Assembly (NCBI GenBank): GCA_902790215.1
Contig: CADAQX010000003.1
Coordinates: 1 to 64,000, forward strand
DNA length: 64,000 nt
Origin: an uncultured Bacteroidota bacterium
GTDB lineage: Bacteria > Bacteroidota > Bacteroidia > Bacteroidales > P3
Direction of reading: 5' to 3'
The translations under genes and the position numbers were made by a program. Shown here one piece after another: positions 24,016 through 33,169 of the stretch; positions within the stretch are counted from its first letter, which is position 1; every line of letters begins with the position of its first letter. The notes beneath the pieces are model-generated. The model searched no databases. It saw only the letters and a list, made by a program, of their open reading frames with translations, and was not told the DNA's origin.

Positions 24016-25227
24016 TCAGGGCAAGAAAAGGCAGCTGTCGCCGTAGCTGAGAAAACGGAACTGGTGGTCGAGAGCATAGCGGTAGCATTCTTTCCAGTCA
24101 TCGCCTATGAGGGCAGAAACCAATAGCAGGAGAGTGCTCTTGGGTTGGTGGAAATTGGTGATGAGTCCGTCGATTACATGGTATTTGTAGCCGGGTGCTA
24201 TCATCAGTTGTGTGTCGCCGTGCAGATGCTCGGTGTCGTGCCGCTCCATCCAGTGCAGTACATTGCTGTAGGCTTCGGCAGTGGAGATGTTGAGGCTTTC
24301 CAGACTGTAGGGGTCCCATTGGTGGATGTGCATTGTGTCGAGGGCGGGATTTTGGCTGAGCTGAACCCCGAACCAATAGACTGATTCGATGGTGCGCACG
24401 GTGGTTGTGCCTACGGGGATGAGGGGATGGCCTGCGTGGTTGAGGATGTGCTGGATGTTTTGTAGTGAGATTTCAATCTGTTCGACATGCATTTCATGCT
24501 CGCCTATGGTGTCGGTGTTGACGGGCTTAAAGGTACCGGCCCCCACGTGGAGGGTAATGAAATCAGTGGCGATGCCTCGGGTTTTGAGGTTGTCGAACAC
24601 TTCGGGAGAGAAATGGAGTCCGGCAGTGGGTGCGGCCACAGAGCCTTGGTGAAGGGCATAGACGGTCTGGTAGCGCTCGTTGTCGCTATTTACAGCTTCG
24701 CGGTGGAGGTAGGGGGGCAAGGGGATGACCCCTGCGTGTTCAATGAGTTCGGCAAACGAGATGCCGCCGTCCCATACAAAGTCCACTATCCAGGCATTAC
24801 CTACTGCTTGGCGGCGGGAGGCCGAGAGAGTGATTTGCTGGCCATTGATGTCGAGGGTGCGAGCCAGGACACCGTCCTTCCATTTCTTGTTGTTGCCGAT
24901 AAAACAGGTCCAGGTGCACCGTTCCCGCTGCTCGAAGGATTGCGCCACGGGCATTTGGTAGGGCTCAAGGCAGAAGACCTCGATGGTGGAGCCTGTAGGT
25001 TTGCGGAAAAAGAGCCGCGCATGGATGACCTTGGTGTTATTAAAGATGAGCAGTGTGTCAGGCGGCAGAAGGTCGGGAATGTTGCAGAACAGGCTTTCGG
25101 ATATGATGCCCTTGCGATAGATGAGGAGTTTGGACTGGTCGCGCCGGTCAAGCGGGAACTTAGCTATGCGGTCGTCGGGCAGTGGATAGTCGTAGTCGGC
25201 AATGGCGATGGATTGGGGGTTAGTCAT
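24016..25227 (-). CDS. queA: S-adenosylmethionine:tRNA ribosyltransferase-isomerase
   Basis: 403 residues from the ATG at 25227; an open frame runs further upstream but is out of frame with the real protein of pssA and has no family match. QueA transfers and isomerises the ribosyl part of SAM onto preQ1-tRNA to give epoxyqueuosine. Family hallmarks seen include DDRIAKFPLDRRDQSKLL, FNNTKVIHARL, AAPTAGLHFS and VGAGTFKPV. Its start overlaps the pssA stop by 8 bp. Confidence 0.93.
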   Translation of the reverse strand: MTNPQSIAIADYDYPLPDDRIAKFPLDRRDQSKLLIYRKGIISESLFCNIPDLLPPDTLLIFNNTKVIHARLFFRKPTGSTIEVFCLEPYQMPVAQSFEQRERCTWTCFIGNNKKWKDGVLARTLDINGQQITLSASRRQAVGNAWIVDFVWDGGISFAELIEHAGVIPLPPYLHREAVNSDNERYQTVYALHQGSVAAPTAGLHFSPEVFDNLKTRGIATDFITLHVGAGTFKPVNTDTIGEHEMHVEQIEISLQNIQHILNHAGHPLIPVGTTTVRTIESVYWFGVQLSQNPALDTMHIHQWDPYSLESLNISTAEAYSNVLHWMERHDTEHLHGDTQLMIAPGYKYHVIDGLITNFHQPKSTLLLLVSALIGDDWKECYRYALDHQFRFLSYGDSCLFLP

Positions 25228-25957
25228 GGGCAGGGTGTTTGCGTTGGGAGATGATGGAGAAGATGATATACCACAGGATGATGAGAGATATGGCATACCA
25301 TTGGCGGGTGAGGCCAATGATGATGGCACAGCCGATAAGGAAGATATACTGGACGCTATTGGTTTTCCACGAGAGGTCTTTGAAATTGAACTTGAGTGAG
25401 AACATGGGGAGTTCACTGACCATGAGAATGTCGGTGACGAGCGAGACGGCTACCAGCAAGAAGGCAAGGATAGGATATTCTGTGCCGAATTGAGGGCTGT
25501 GGTTGTACTGGGGGAGACTGAAATAGAGTGCAATGCCGACCCATATCAGGGCGTTGGAAGGGACGGGGAGTCCGAGGAAAGAATGGCTTTGCCGTGTATC
25601 GAGGTTGAATTTTGCGAGACGATAGGCAGCGAAGAGGGGGATGAGAAGTGCCAGATAACATAGCCATGTCAGGCTTGACAGCTGGATGAGAATTACGTAA
25701 AGCATCATGCCTGGAGCCACGCCGCTGGTGACGACGTCGGCAAGCGAATCCAACTCCTTGCCCATGGGGGAGGATACTCCAAGGAGGCGTGCCGTGAGGC
25801 CATCGAAGAAATCGAGGAATATGCCTAAGCAAATGAAGAGTGCGGCAAGGTGCAGGGTTTCTTCATAGGTGTAGATACAGGCAAGCACGCCACACAGGAG
25901 GTTGCCAAGGGTGATGAGATTAGGTATTTGCCGTTTTACGGCGGTGAAAAGTTTCAT
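25220..25957 (-). CDS. pssA: CDP-diacylglycerol-serine O-phosphatidyltransferase
   Basis: 245 residues from the ATG at 25957. Membrane enzyme making phosphatidylserine, precursor of phosphatidylethanolamine. The CDP-alcohol phosphotransferase signature DGx2ARx8Gx3Dx3D is complete (D52, G53, A56, R57, G66, D70, D74). About eight hydrophobic segments are visible. First gene of the pssA-queA-comF operon; a terminator separates it from the TPR lipoprotein gene upstream. Confidence 0.92.
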   Translation of the reverse strand: MKLFTAVKRQIPNLITLGNLLCGVLACIYTYEETLHLAALFICLGIFLDFFDGLTARLLGVSSPMGKELDSLADVVTSGVAPGMMLYVILIQLSSLTWLCYLALLIPLFAAYRLAKFNLDTRQSHSFLGLPVPSNALIWVGIALYFSLPQYNHSPQFGTEYPILAFLLVAVSLVTDILMVSELPMFSLKFNFKDLSWKTNSVQYIFLIGCAIIIGLTRQWYAISLIILWYIIFSIISQRKHPAHD

Positions 25958-25971
25958 TGTGTGAGTGTGTT

Positions 25972-26011
25972 GAAAAAAAGGATGTAGGAACAAACAAGTA
26001 TTCCTACATCC
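25972..26011 (-). terminator. Terminator of TPR lipoprotein gene
   Basis: Perfect 11-bp stem (25980-25990 with 26001-26011, GGATGTAGGAA type) and a T7 run on the minus strand (25973-25979). Confidence 0.88.
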
Positions 26012-26036
26012 GCCATGAAAACAAAATTCTTTCTTA

Positions 26037-27866
26037 TCAGTACAGTTTAATAACCAGCTTGAAGTCGGGGTCGTTCCAATAAGCACGGAACTCTGTGTCG
26101 ACAGCAGCTTTGCGTTTGTATTCGTATTCCTGATCAACGGAACCCTGGAGGTTTTTAAGGCAATTCTCGCGGTCGCCAAGGCGGGCATAGGCCACGGCGC
26201 GGAGGTAGTAGACCTCGGCGGACTGGTCGAGACAGCAGTTGAGAGTACGTATGCAGTTCTCAGTCTCGTCATTCATGAGTTGGGCGAAGGCAAGGTTATA
26301 ATTGCAGGAAGAGCCTTTGAGGAGCTTCTGTGCCTCTTCGTAGTTACCACGCTTGAGGTTGAGGAGCGGAATGTTGGTTACAGCATCGGAGCTTCCTTGG
26401 CGCTGAGCCTCCTCAAAGTAGTATTTGGCAAGGGTGTAGTCCTTCTGAGCGAGGCAGAGCAATCCAGTGTTGTTGAGTACATCGGGGTTGTGGGGGTTGA
26501 GGTCGCGGGCCACCTTCAGGTAGCGCTCGGCTTCGGAGAAATCGCCAAGGTAGAAAGCAATGGCACCGGCATTGTTCCAAGCGCCCCATTCTGCACTGTG
26601 GTTTTCTGTGGCCCACTTGTAGTATTTCATCTTGGTGTCATAATTGTAGTTGATGTATGCAGCATACATAAGTTCGTCAAAGGAGAGCTTGGAGGGGTTG
26701 AGCGTGGCCTGCTTGGCCAATTCCACATCGGTCTGACGGGCTTCGGAATAGTAGAGAGCAATTTGTGCACGACGCAGGCTGGGGAAAATGTCGCGCTCGA
26801 GTTGAGGATAGGTCTCCGAGTAGTTCTTGACCATCTGCTCGCGCTTGACGAGGTTCTGCTGGGTCTCAACGACATTGACGATAGCATGGCGGTCCTGGAT
26901 AGAACTCTCTTCAACCATGACTACAAAATGCACCCAGTCCTCACCGGCCGCACGGGTGGTGATGACCATTTTCTTCAGCTGGTTGTGCTTGTAGTATTCA
27001 ATATCCTGAGGTTTCACTTTGGCACGGCGGGCCATGGTGGTGAGCACGTCGTCCAGTACTCGGCGCAACTCGGCTGTGGCGATGTCGGCACGGTTCTTGG
27101 ACACACCCACATTGGCAGTCTCTTCACCCTCGGGAGAAGCCCATCCGGTGATGGTGATCTGCTTGGGCAGACCGTTTTCAAGCATGACGCGCTTGAGGTC
27201 GTTGACCGTGTATTGAGCATTGAAACGCACGTTCATCTCGCATCCCCAGTCAAGGACAGATGTTCCATTGGGGAAATAGATGTCGGCAGTCTCCACCACA
27301 CCCTGTTTCTTGTTATAGTTGAGGGGTGCGATGGAAATGTTTCCACGAATATCAATCCATTCGGAGGTGATATTGACACCATCGGAAATGAGGACGGTGG
27401 GGAACACAACACCCCGATGCTGCTCTACAATCTGGTCGGCAAAGAGTGCTTCGTCATCGACAGATTTGGTTTTGTATCCCACAGGAGCAAGGAGCACTTT
27501 GCCGGTTTCCATGCCGGGCTTATAGTCCAATGCATCGCTATAGGTAAAACGACCACCCGTAGCGTAGTTAATGGTGGTACCCGGACCGGAGACGGATTCG
27601 CCTTTGACAGTGATTGGATCGAGCGGTGTGGTGCCGCCTTCCCAAGTAAAGACTGGCTGGATAAATAAGGCGACGCCCTTGTCAAAGTATTTGGCGGGAA
27701 CCGAAGCGGTGAAATTCACCACCACTTTATCGTCGCGGACTTCGACGGGATCTGGGTTGGCCTGATAGCGGATTTTTTTGCTATTGGACTTCATTTTTGA
27801 CAATCCACTGCATCCTGTCAAGAGGACAGCTGCGGCCATGAGGAGTGTTAATAGCGTTTTTCTCAT
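26037..27866 (-). CDS. Lipoprotein with OmpA-like segment and TPR repeats
   Basis: 609 residues from the ATG at 27866, chosen because it opens a lipoprotein signal (MRKTLLTLLMAAAVLLTGC). A beta-rich N-terminal part is followed by a segment resembling OmpA-type peptidoglycan-binding loops (TGWASPEGEETANVGVSKNR) and then tetratricopeptide repeats in the last ~230 residues (SEAERYLKVARDLNPHNPDV, DYTLAKYYFEEAQ). It probably links outer membrane and cell wall or scaffolds an envelope complex; similar architecture occurs in T9SS-associated proteins, but no specific member is identified. Confidence 0.75.
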   Translation of the reverse strand: MRKTLLTLLMAAAVLLTGCSGLSKMKSNSKKIRYQANPDPVEVRDDKVVVNFTASVPAKYFDKGVALFIQPVFTWEGGTTPLDPITVKGESVSGPGTTINYATGGRFTYSDALDYKPGMETGKVLLAPVGYKTKSVDDEALFADQIVEQHRGVVFPTVLISDGVNITSEWIDIRGNISIAPLNYNKKQGVVETADIYFPNGTSVLDWGCEMNVRFNAQYTVNDLKRVMLENGLPKQITITGWASPEGEETANVGVSKNRADIATAELRRVLDDVLTTMARRAKVKPQDIEYYKHNQLKKMVITTRAAGEDWVHFVVMVEESSIQDRHAIVNVVETQQNLVKREQMVKNYSETYPQLERDIFPSLRRAQIALYYSEARQTDVELAKQATLNPSKLSFDELMYAAYINYNYDTKMKYYKWATENHSAEWGAWNNAGAIAFYLGDFSEAERYLKVARDLNPHNPDVLNNTGLLCLAQKDYTLAKYYFEEAQRQGSSDAVTNIPLLNLKRGNYEEAQKLLKGSSCNYNLAFAQLMNDETENCIRTLNCCLDQSAEVYYLRAVAYARLGDRENCLKNLQGSVDQEYEYKRKAAVDTEFRAYWNDPDFKLVIKLY

Positions 27867-27958
27867 TGTATATTTATATATTTTTATTATCATAACGACA
27901 TGTTCCTGATGCAATTAGGTTGCCTTATCGCATCGGAGGACACTTCAGTATCAATCTG

Positions 27959-27966
27959 CAAAGATA
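27959..27966 (-). promoter_or_regulatory. -7 element of the TPR lipoprotein gene
   Basis: Reads TATCTTTG on the minus strand, 93 nt before the ATG at 27866. Confidence 0.6.
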
Positions 27967-28057
27967 CAATTTTTTTTTGATTGGATAATTATTTTTTCAA
28001 TCATATGGATTGATTGCAGGGAAGAAACTGCACAGACGGAATATCCCGCTAGTTTAA

Positions 28058-28380
28058 CCCCAATCGGTCAATAGACCGACTTTTCAATTTTATACTACTT
28101 TCTAAAGTTTGAAAAGTATGATTAGTCTTTGATTTAACTATCAAGCGTCGTCATTTATTCGCTCGTTATTCGATCGTTTTCCCATCGTTTTCCGTTTCAG
28201 AGAGGGAAAAATGAGGGAAACATATCGAAAAACGATATGATAAAGAACGACGCAACAGCGAGCCCGGAAGGCACACAGATGTACATTGGGGTAAATATGC
28301 AACATCTTTCGGAACGTTGAGGAACGTTAGCGTAATCCTTCACAGAATACATTGTAAATTCCGCGCGAAGCGGCAAACGC
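28058..28380 (-). repeat. Dispersed noncoding repeat, copy A
   Basis: Reverse complement matches 61882-62190 over most of its length (for example CGAATAAATGACGACGCTTG and GTTGCATATTTACCCCAA), with a 40-nt insertion near the GGTC/GACC hairpin. The rest of the 27867-28411 gap has only the TPR gene promoter. Confidence 0.8.
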
Positions 28381-28411
28381 CACACTGAAACAGACGGCAG
28401 TAGCCGTATGA

Positions 28412-31225
28412 CTAGTTGACTTTTAGCTTGCAGGCCTCCTCAAACGGGCAGTAGAGGCACATTTTGCTATTGTGGTTTGCGGCGAAAGGAATATCTGGAT
28501 TCAGCATTTCTTCGGCTATTTGATGTAGCATTGTTTCAAAGGTGTCCAAATGCTGACGGGTGATTGTCTCCTTCCCTTCCCATGAGGCAGTAAGAAGATT
28601 CGAATGGAGATGACCCAATGGAAAGATTCCCGACACGTGAGGCAGACTGCTGCTTTGGGTGTTGCTATATAACCATTCATATGTCATTAGTTGGAACCAT
28701 TTGTCGGAAACCGTATTCCAGTCAGGATCCGCAGAAGCAACCTTGAGGTCGCGAGGGTCCACTTTACCTGATTTGTAGTCAATAATGCGTAATGTACCAT
28801 TGGCGATATCGATTCTATCAGCTACTCCTTTGACGACAACATGGCGAGTGTCAGCACCCACCGTGACATCAAATCCATGGGATAGCTCCTTCTCCAAGCC
28901 AACAATTTCAATGGACCCGTCTGTTTGCAGATGTTTGATTTCGGATTTCAGGAAGTCTGTTATCTGTGTTCGGGCAACAGCTCGGAGAAAGTGGTTCCGA
29001 CCATAGAGATTCCGTCCATGCTGGAACTGCTCGGCCAGTGCATCGTCAATGATTTCATCTATCCTGCCTAACGCCTGCTGCAAGGTGTCGGGGTTGACAA
29101 TATTGTCCTTTGAGCTGGAATAAATGGTTTCCAGCACAGAGTGGATGCAGCTTCCTAACTCGTTTTGCTCCAAGTCCTCGCTTACCCGGTCAGGTTCATC
29201 AATATGAAGGATATTCTCGTAGTAGAACTTTAGCGGACAAGCCCTGTACTTATTCAGTCCAGATGGAGACAGCCCACGGATTATCAGTTCATTAATGCGG
29301 TCAAGGACTTCTCTGTTTTTTTGGCCGACATCCTGTGTTTTGCCGAGGGGAGAGGCATTGTCCGCAACAAGAACTTTTTCTGTAATCGTTATATTCTTAG
29401 GGTATTGTGGCACGAGTTCCCTGCGCAACTGATGAATAAAGCGGCTTGGTTCACCCTTGCCCATCATGTCGGTTTCGGTGCTGTAGAGAAGATAGATGTC
29501 CTCAGCGCGCTGCAGAAGCCGATAGAAGTTGTATGCATAGACAGCATCTTTCTCATGGAAAGTGGGAAGGCCGAAAGCAGTCTTCAGATTGTATGGAATC
29601 AACGAGTTAAAGCTTCTTCCAGACGGAAGGACCCCCTCGTTTGCCGAAAGGAGAATAACCCGTTTAAAGTCAAGGTTTCGAGTCTCCAAAACGCCGAGTA
29701 TCTGCAGGCCACTCAGGGGTTCTCCGTAGAATGCAACGGAACGACGTTGAGCCAAGCGCGTATATATTTTGAGGAGAACGCTCAGGTTTTCAATAAAATG
29801 ATATTGCTGCTGTATCTGCAGTAAATGATTAACTATTTCCAGAAAACAAGCCAGCGCCTCTCTCTCCTTATTATCTGATTCCAAAACATTTGAATCGTAT
29901 AGCAACTGAATAATCCTGTGCATCATTTGCAGGAAATCATCAGGGGTAGGATTTGTCTCATCGAAGATAAAACCTATGGAAGACAAATCAATACCAATCT
30001 TTTGTCCAAGAGAGGAAATCGTGTCGTAGGGTGCATAGATGATATGCTCTGCATAAAGGACTTTCTCTATTTTTGAATGTATATTGCTTGTTCCAAGGAA
30101 AGTAGAAAACAGCTGGTCGGAAAGTATGGACTGGATATCCTGGTGGTAGAATGTGTTCCCACGCCGTCGTTGTTGCAGTGAGAACAGTTTTAGTGACAAC
30201 GCATATGTATCCGTGTTTGAAAATGGAAAGCCCATTGTGATGTTTGCCGTCTTGACCTTTTGAGGAAGAGAGTTGAGCACGGGCAACAATAGGGACTCAT
30301 CGGACAAGACTATGGCGGTTTGGTTAAGGTTGTCGCCAGGATGTTGCTGCAATTCAGTTTCAATTATGCCGCCAGCATACTTGCATTGCAGGGTGTTTTC
30401 CGGACAATTAACGATTGTGATATTTTTCTTCCCCTCGGCAAAATGATTAGAATATTGACCAATGGTTGGGAATCGATTACAGTTTTTTCGTAGGAAACGG
30501 CCAGCCTCTTGCTGTTCGTTGTCAAAATAATAGCTGTCGCCATCGGTGTATAGACTGCCTCTGCCGCACGCAATGCAATGTTGGATGATGCGCTCCTCAC
30601 TGGTTGACAAGGCATTGAATCCAACGAAACAGAGCTGTTGCTCTTTGTATTGAGATAAAAGAGACTCTATATTCTCCGCCACATGGCGGTAGGCCATACC
30701 TGCATATGCTTTATGTTGCGATTGCAGCCTCTGGTGCAGAAGATTGTAATACTGGTAAAGTGTACGGTAAAAGACAAGGTATCTCTCTTGGAATGAGGTG
30801 AGATGGCCGGATTCAATATCCCATTCCCCAATTGATTTGATGTCGTGCAGGTTTGCGAACAACTGTTTGGCATCAATGCAATAGAGATCCACTTCCGAGA
30901 AGTCGGCAAGCATCATATCGCCGAAAGAGATGAACTCCTCGAAGGTGTCGTATCTGCGATTCTCCCCAAGCAAATTGCGATGAATATCGAAAAGCTCAAA
31001 CAGGAGTAGTTCGTTAGGGATTATTTCCATATCACTCAGTTCAGAAACCAAGGTGTCCATACCGATAGTACGAGGCAGAAACAGGGGTTTCTCCGCCTGT
31101 TTGAGGAACTGTTGACGCAGGAAAAGACCAGAACGGCGATTGTTGAACACCACCGTCACCTGGTCTAACGAGTCAGGATATTCTTTTTGTAGAATATGAG
31201 CTATTTCGGAGAGGAAGGATTCCAT
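28412..31225 (-). CDS. addB: AddB-like helicase-nuclease / PD-(D/E)XK exonuclease
   Basis: 937 residues. The C-terminal nuclease carries RIIDYKSG and, around it, the Cys pattern of AddB-type iron-sulfur nucleases: one Cys in RACPLKFYY and three in CLYCPFEEAC near the C-terminus. ELGSCIHSVLETIY supplies the acidic/His residues. The N-terminal two thirds resemble inactivated UvrD-type helicase domains, with no Walker A seen. With an AddA partner (not in the window) it would process DNA double-strand breaks for RecA. It overlaps the nucleotidyltransferase gene by 25 bp. Confidence 0.82.
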   Translation of the reverse strand: MESFLSEIAHILQKEYPDSLDQVTVVFNNRRSGLFLRQQFLKQAEKPLFLPRTIGMDTLVSELSDMEIIPNELLLFELFDIHRNLLGENRRYDTFEEFISFGDMMLADFSEVDLYCIDAKQLFANLHDIKSIGEWDIESGHLTSFQERYLVFYRTLYQYYNLLHQRLQSQHKAYAGMAYRHVAENIESLLSQYKEQQLCFVGFNALSTSEERIIQHCIACGRGSLYTDGDSYYFDNEQQEAGRFLRKNCNRFPTIGQYSNHFAEGKKNITIVNCPENTLQCKYAGGIIETELQQHPGDNLNQTAIVLSDESLLLPVLNSLPQKVKTANITMGFPFSNTDTYALSLKLFSLQQRRRGNTFYHQDIQSILSDQLFSTFLGTSNIHSKIEKVLYAEHIIYAPYDTISSLGQKIGIDLSSIGFIFDETNPTPDDFLQMMHRIIQLLYDSNVLESDNKEREALACFLEIVNHLLQIQQQYHFIENLSVLLKIYTRLAQRRSVAFYGEPLSGLQILGVLETRNLDFKRVILLSANEGVLPSGRSFNSLIPYNLKTAFGLPTFHEKDAVYAYNFYRLLQRAEDIYLLYSTETDMMGKGEPSRFIHQLRRELVPQYPKNITITEKVLVADNASPLGKTQDVGQKNREVLDRINELIIRGLSPSGLNKYRACPLKFYYENILHIDEPDRVSEDLEQNELGSCIHSVLETIYSSSKDNIVNPDTLQQALGRIDEIIDDALAEQFQHGRNLYGRNHFLRAVARTQITDFLKSEIKHLQTDGSIEIVGLEKELSHGFDVTVGADTRHVVVKGVADRIDIANGTLRIIDYKSGKVDPRDLKVASADPDWNTVSDKWFQLMTYEWLYSNTQSSSLPHVSGIFPLGHLHSNLLTASWEGKETITRQHLDTFETMLHQIAEEMLNPDIPFAANHNSKMCLYCPFEEACKLKVN

Positions 31226-31932
31226 TGTTGTGCCATGTTTAATTTTTGAGGGGTTCCCACATCAATCCAATTGGTTTCAGTATGCAAGAAGTAGCTTATT
31301 CTATGATATTTGGCAACGGATAGATACTCCGGGATAATGGGATAGGGTTGCGTGGCAGGAGGAAGGAGACGAAGAAGGGAGGGCTCGACGACAGAAATGC
31401 CACTGAATGCGAGTTCCGTATACTCTGCCGTGGGACCATTTACCCATTTAGCCTCGCCGCTGGATTGATTTCTCCAGCCAATGAGTTGTTTCTGATTGTC
31501 GAACAGCAGATAGCGGGAAGTCTTACGATGGCAAACCGCAAGTGTGGACATGTTTCCTTCTGTCTGATGGTACGAAATCATTTCGCGGAGATTGATGCGC
31601 GACAAGATGTCAACATTATGGACAATGATGGGTTCTTTTTCATTGAAAAGGGATTCGGCTTTCTTTAGTGCACCTCCTGTGTCAAGAAGGCTTTCCCGTT
31701 CATCGGAGATGACAATTTCTGCATCCCAGTTATTACTCTTGATATAATTGCAAATCATGTCGGCAAGATGGTGGACATTAACAACCATGTACTTGACCCC
31801 TTGCTGGATAAGATTTTCAATTTGTATCCGTAATATCGGGATACCATTGATTTCAACCAGTGCTTTGGGGCAATGATTGGTCAACGGTTGTAGGCGAGTA
31901 CCGAGTCCAGCGGCAAGAATAAAGGCTTGCAT
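31201..31932 (-). CDS. Sugar-1-phosphate nucleotidyltransferase
   Basis: 243 residues from the ATG at 31932. The N-terminal LAAGLGTRLQPLTNHCPKAL is the nucleotide-binding signature of NTP_transferases; VHNVDIL replaces the usual D(V/G)D metal site context, and NWIDVGTP closes the sugar site. Relatives include MurU and mannose-1-phosphate guanylyltransferases; the sugar is not determined. Its stop lies inside the addB gene downstream. Confidence 0.8.
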   Translation of the reverse strand: MQAFILAAGLGTRLQPLTNHCPKALVEINGIPILRIQIENLIQQGVKYMVVNVHHLADMICNYIKSNNWDAEIVISDERESLLDTGGALKKAESLFNEKEPIIVHNVDILSRINLREMISYHQTEGNMSTLAVCHRKTSRYLLFDNQKQLIGWRNQSSGEAKWVNGPTAEYTELAFSGISVVEPSLLRLLPPATQPYPIIPEYLSVAKYHRISYFLHTETNWIDVGTPQKLNMAQQWNPSSPK

Positions 31933-32296
31933 TGTAGTAAAACGTTTAGAATGCAAAATTACAGTTTTTTTTTTACTTTGTAGAAAAAAGTTGCACACCT
32001 CATCCCTTTCACAGTTGGTCGGTCCTGTCGAGCAAAAAGAGTATCGGAGGCAACCCTGATTTTGGAAGTCATTCGTATCTTGACAGTGATGTTTGAGGAA
32101 GGGATGAAGACAACCACATAAACTGTATTTGAGCAAGACTTCTATGCTAAAATACAAAGAAAATAATTATTTTTATTTAAAAGTGTTCAGAAACAAAAAA
32201 AAATAGTATCTTTGCAAATCATGAACAAAGTGCCTTTATTAAAGAAGCGCTTTTTAATGTATTGATACTTAATAATGACAAAAAAATAACTTGTAT
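31933..32296. other. 364-bp divergent intergenic region
   Basis: Holds the minus-strand -7 element TAATTTTG (31954-31961) of the nucleotidyltransferase and the plus-strand TATCTTTG (32207-32214) of the polysaccharide operon. Nothing else recognised. Confidence 0.6.
32207..32214 (+). promoter_or_regulatory. -7 element of exopolysaccharide operon
   Basis: TATCTTTG, giving a leader of about 80 nt before the wza-like ATG at 32297. Confidence 0.6.
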
Positions 32297-33112
32297 ATGA
32301 AAATATGTAAATTGTCTTTAGGATTAGTGTTTTTTTCACTATTGATTGTCTCATGTGGCCCCACTGCTGAGCTAGCTTATGTGCATGATGCGCAACGCGA
32401 CTCAGCATTTGCACTAAAGGGGCAATTCTCTGGCGGTATCCAAGCCAATGACTTGCTTGGGATATACGTAGAGAGCGAGACCCCAGAGTCAACCATTCAA
32501 TTCAACCAGGAAACAAACAAGATAGCCATCTTCAACGGCACCGTGATGAATCCGGGAAGTTCCGCAGTGACAGGGTATCTTGTTAATCACGATGGCGATA
32601 TCATTTTCCCTGTTTTGGGCAAAATCCATGTTGTAGGTTTAACCCATAACGAATTGGCTGCATTGATTGAAAGCAGACTGGTATCGGAAGGACATATCAT
32701 AGACCCTGTTGTGACAGTCAAATTGATGAATTTCAAAGTGTGTGTGTTGGGCGATGTGGTTCGTCCCGGACAGCTGGTTGTCGCAGGTGAACGTTTGACA
32801 ATCTTCGAAGCACTGAGTATGGTTGGAGACCTTACCATATTTGGACAACGCCATAATGTCACAATCATTCGTGAAGAAAATGGGCTTCGCACAATCGGTG
32901 AGATTGACCTTTCCTCGAAGACTGTATTCGATTCCCCATATTATTATTTGCATCAGAATGACGTAATCTATGTGGAGCCGAACATGAGAAAGAAGAAGAA
33001 TGCAGAAAGAGATCCTATGATTATGACATATATCTCAAGTGCGGTATCAATTGTATCGGTTCTCTCGTCGATGTTCTACTACTACATCTTGTCTAAACGT
33101 TATCTGCAATAG
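32297..33112 (+). CDS. Wza-like polysaccharide export lipoprotein
   Basis: 271 residues from the ATG at 32297. Lipobox IVSC; then a Poly_export domain (LLGIYVESETPES ... GTVMNPG) and SLBB-like soluble domain (VCVLGDVVRPGQLVV), with a C-terminal hydrophobic helix (~245-265). Forms the outer-membrane export channel for capsule or exopolysaccharide together with the Wzc-like protein encoded 57 nt downstream. Confidence 0.88.
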   Translation: MKICKLSLGLVFFSLLIVSCGPTAELAYVHDAQRDSAFALKGQFSGGIQANDLLGIYVESETPESTIQFNQETNKIAIFNGTVMNPGSSAVTGYLVNHDGDIIFPVLGKIHVVGLTHNELAALIESRLVSEGHIIDPVVTVKLMNFKVCVLGDVVRPGQLVVAGERLTIFEALSMVGDLTIFGQRHNVTIIREENGLRTIGEIDLSSKTVFDSPYYYLHQNDVIYVEPNMRKKKNAERDPMIMTYISSAVSIVSVLSSMFYYYILSKRYLQ

Positions 33113-33169
33113 TTACCCACCATATTGGATTGCATTTAAGTTACTTTTTCAATTTCAAATAAGAAGAGT

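Noticed and set aside
25228..25416. Longer N-terminus of QueA
   Set aside because: The extra residues are a Ser/Pro-rich shadow of pssA; family similarity begins at the ATG at 25227.
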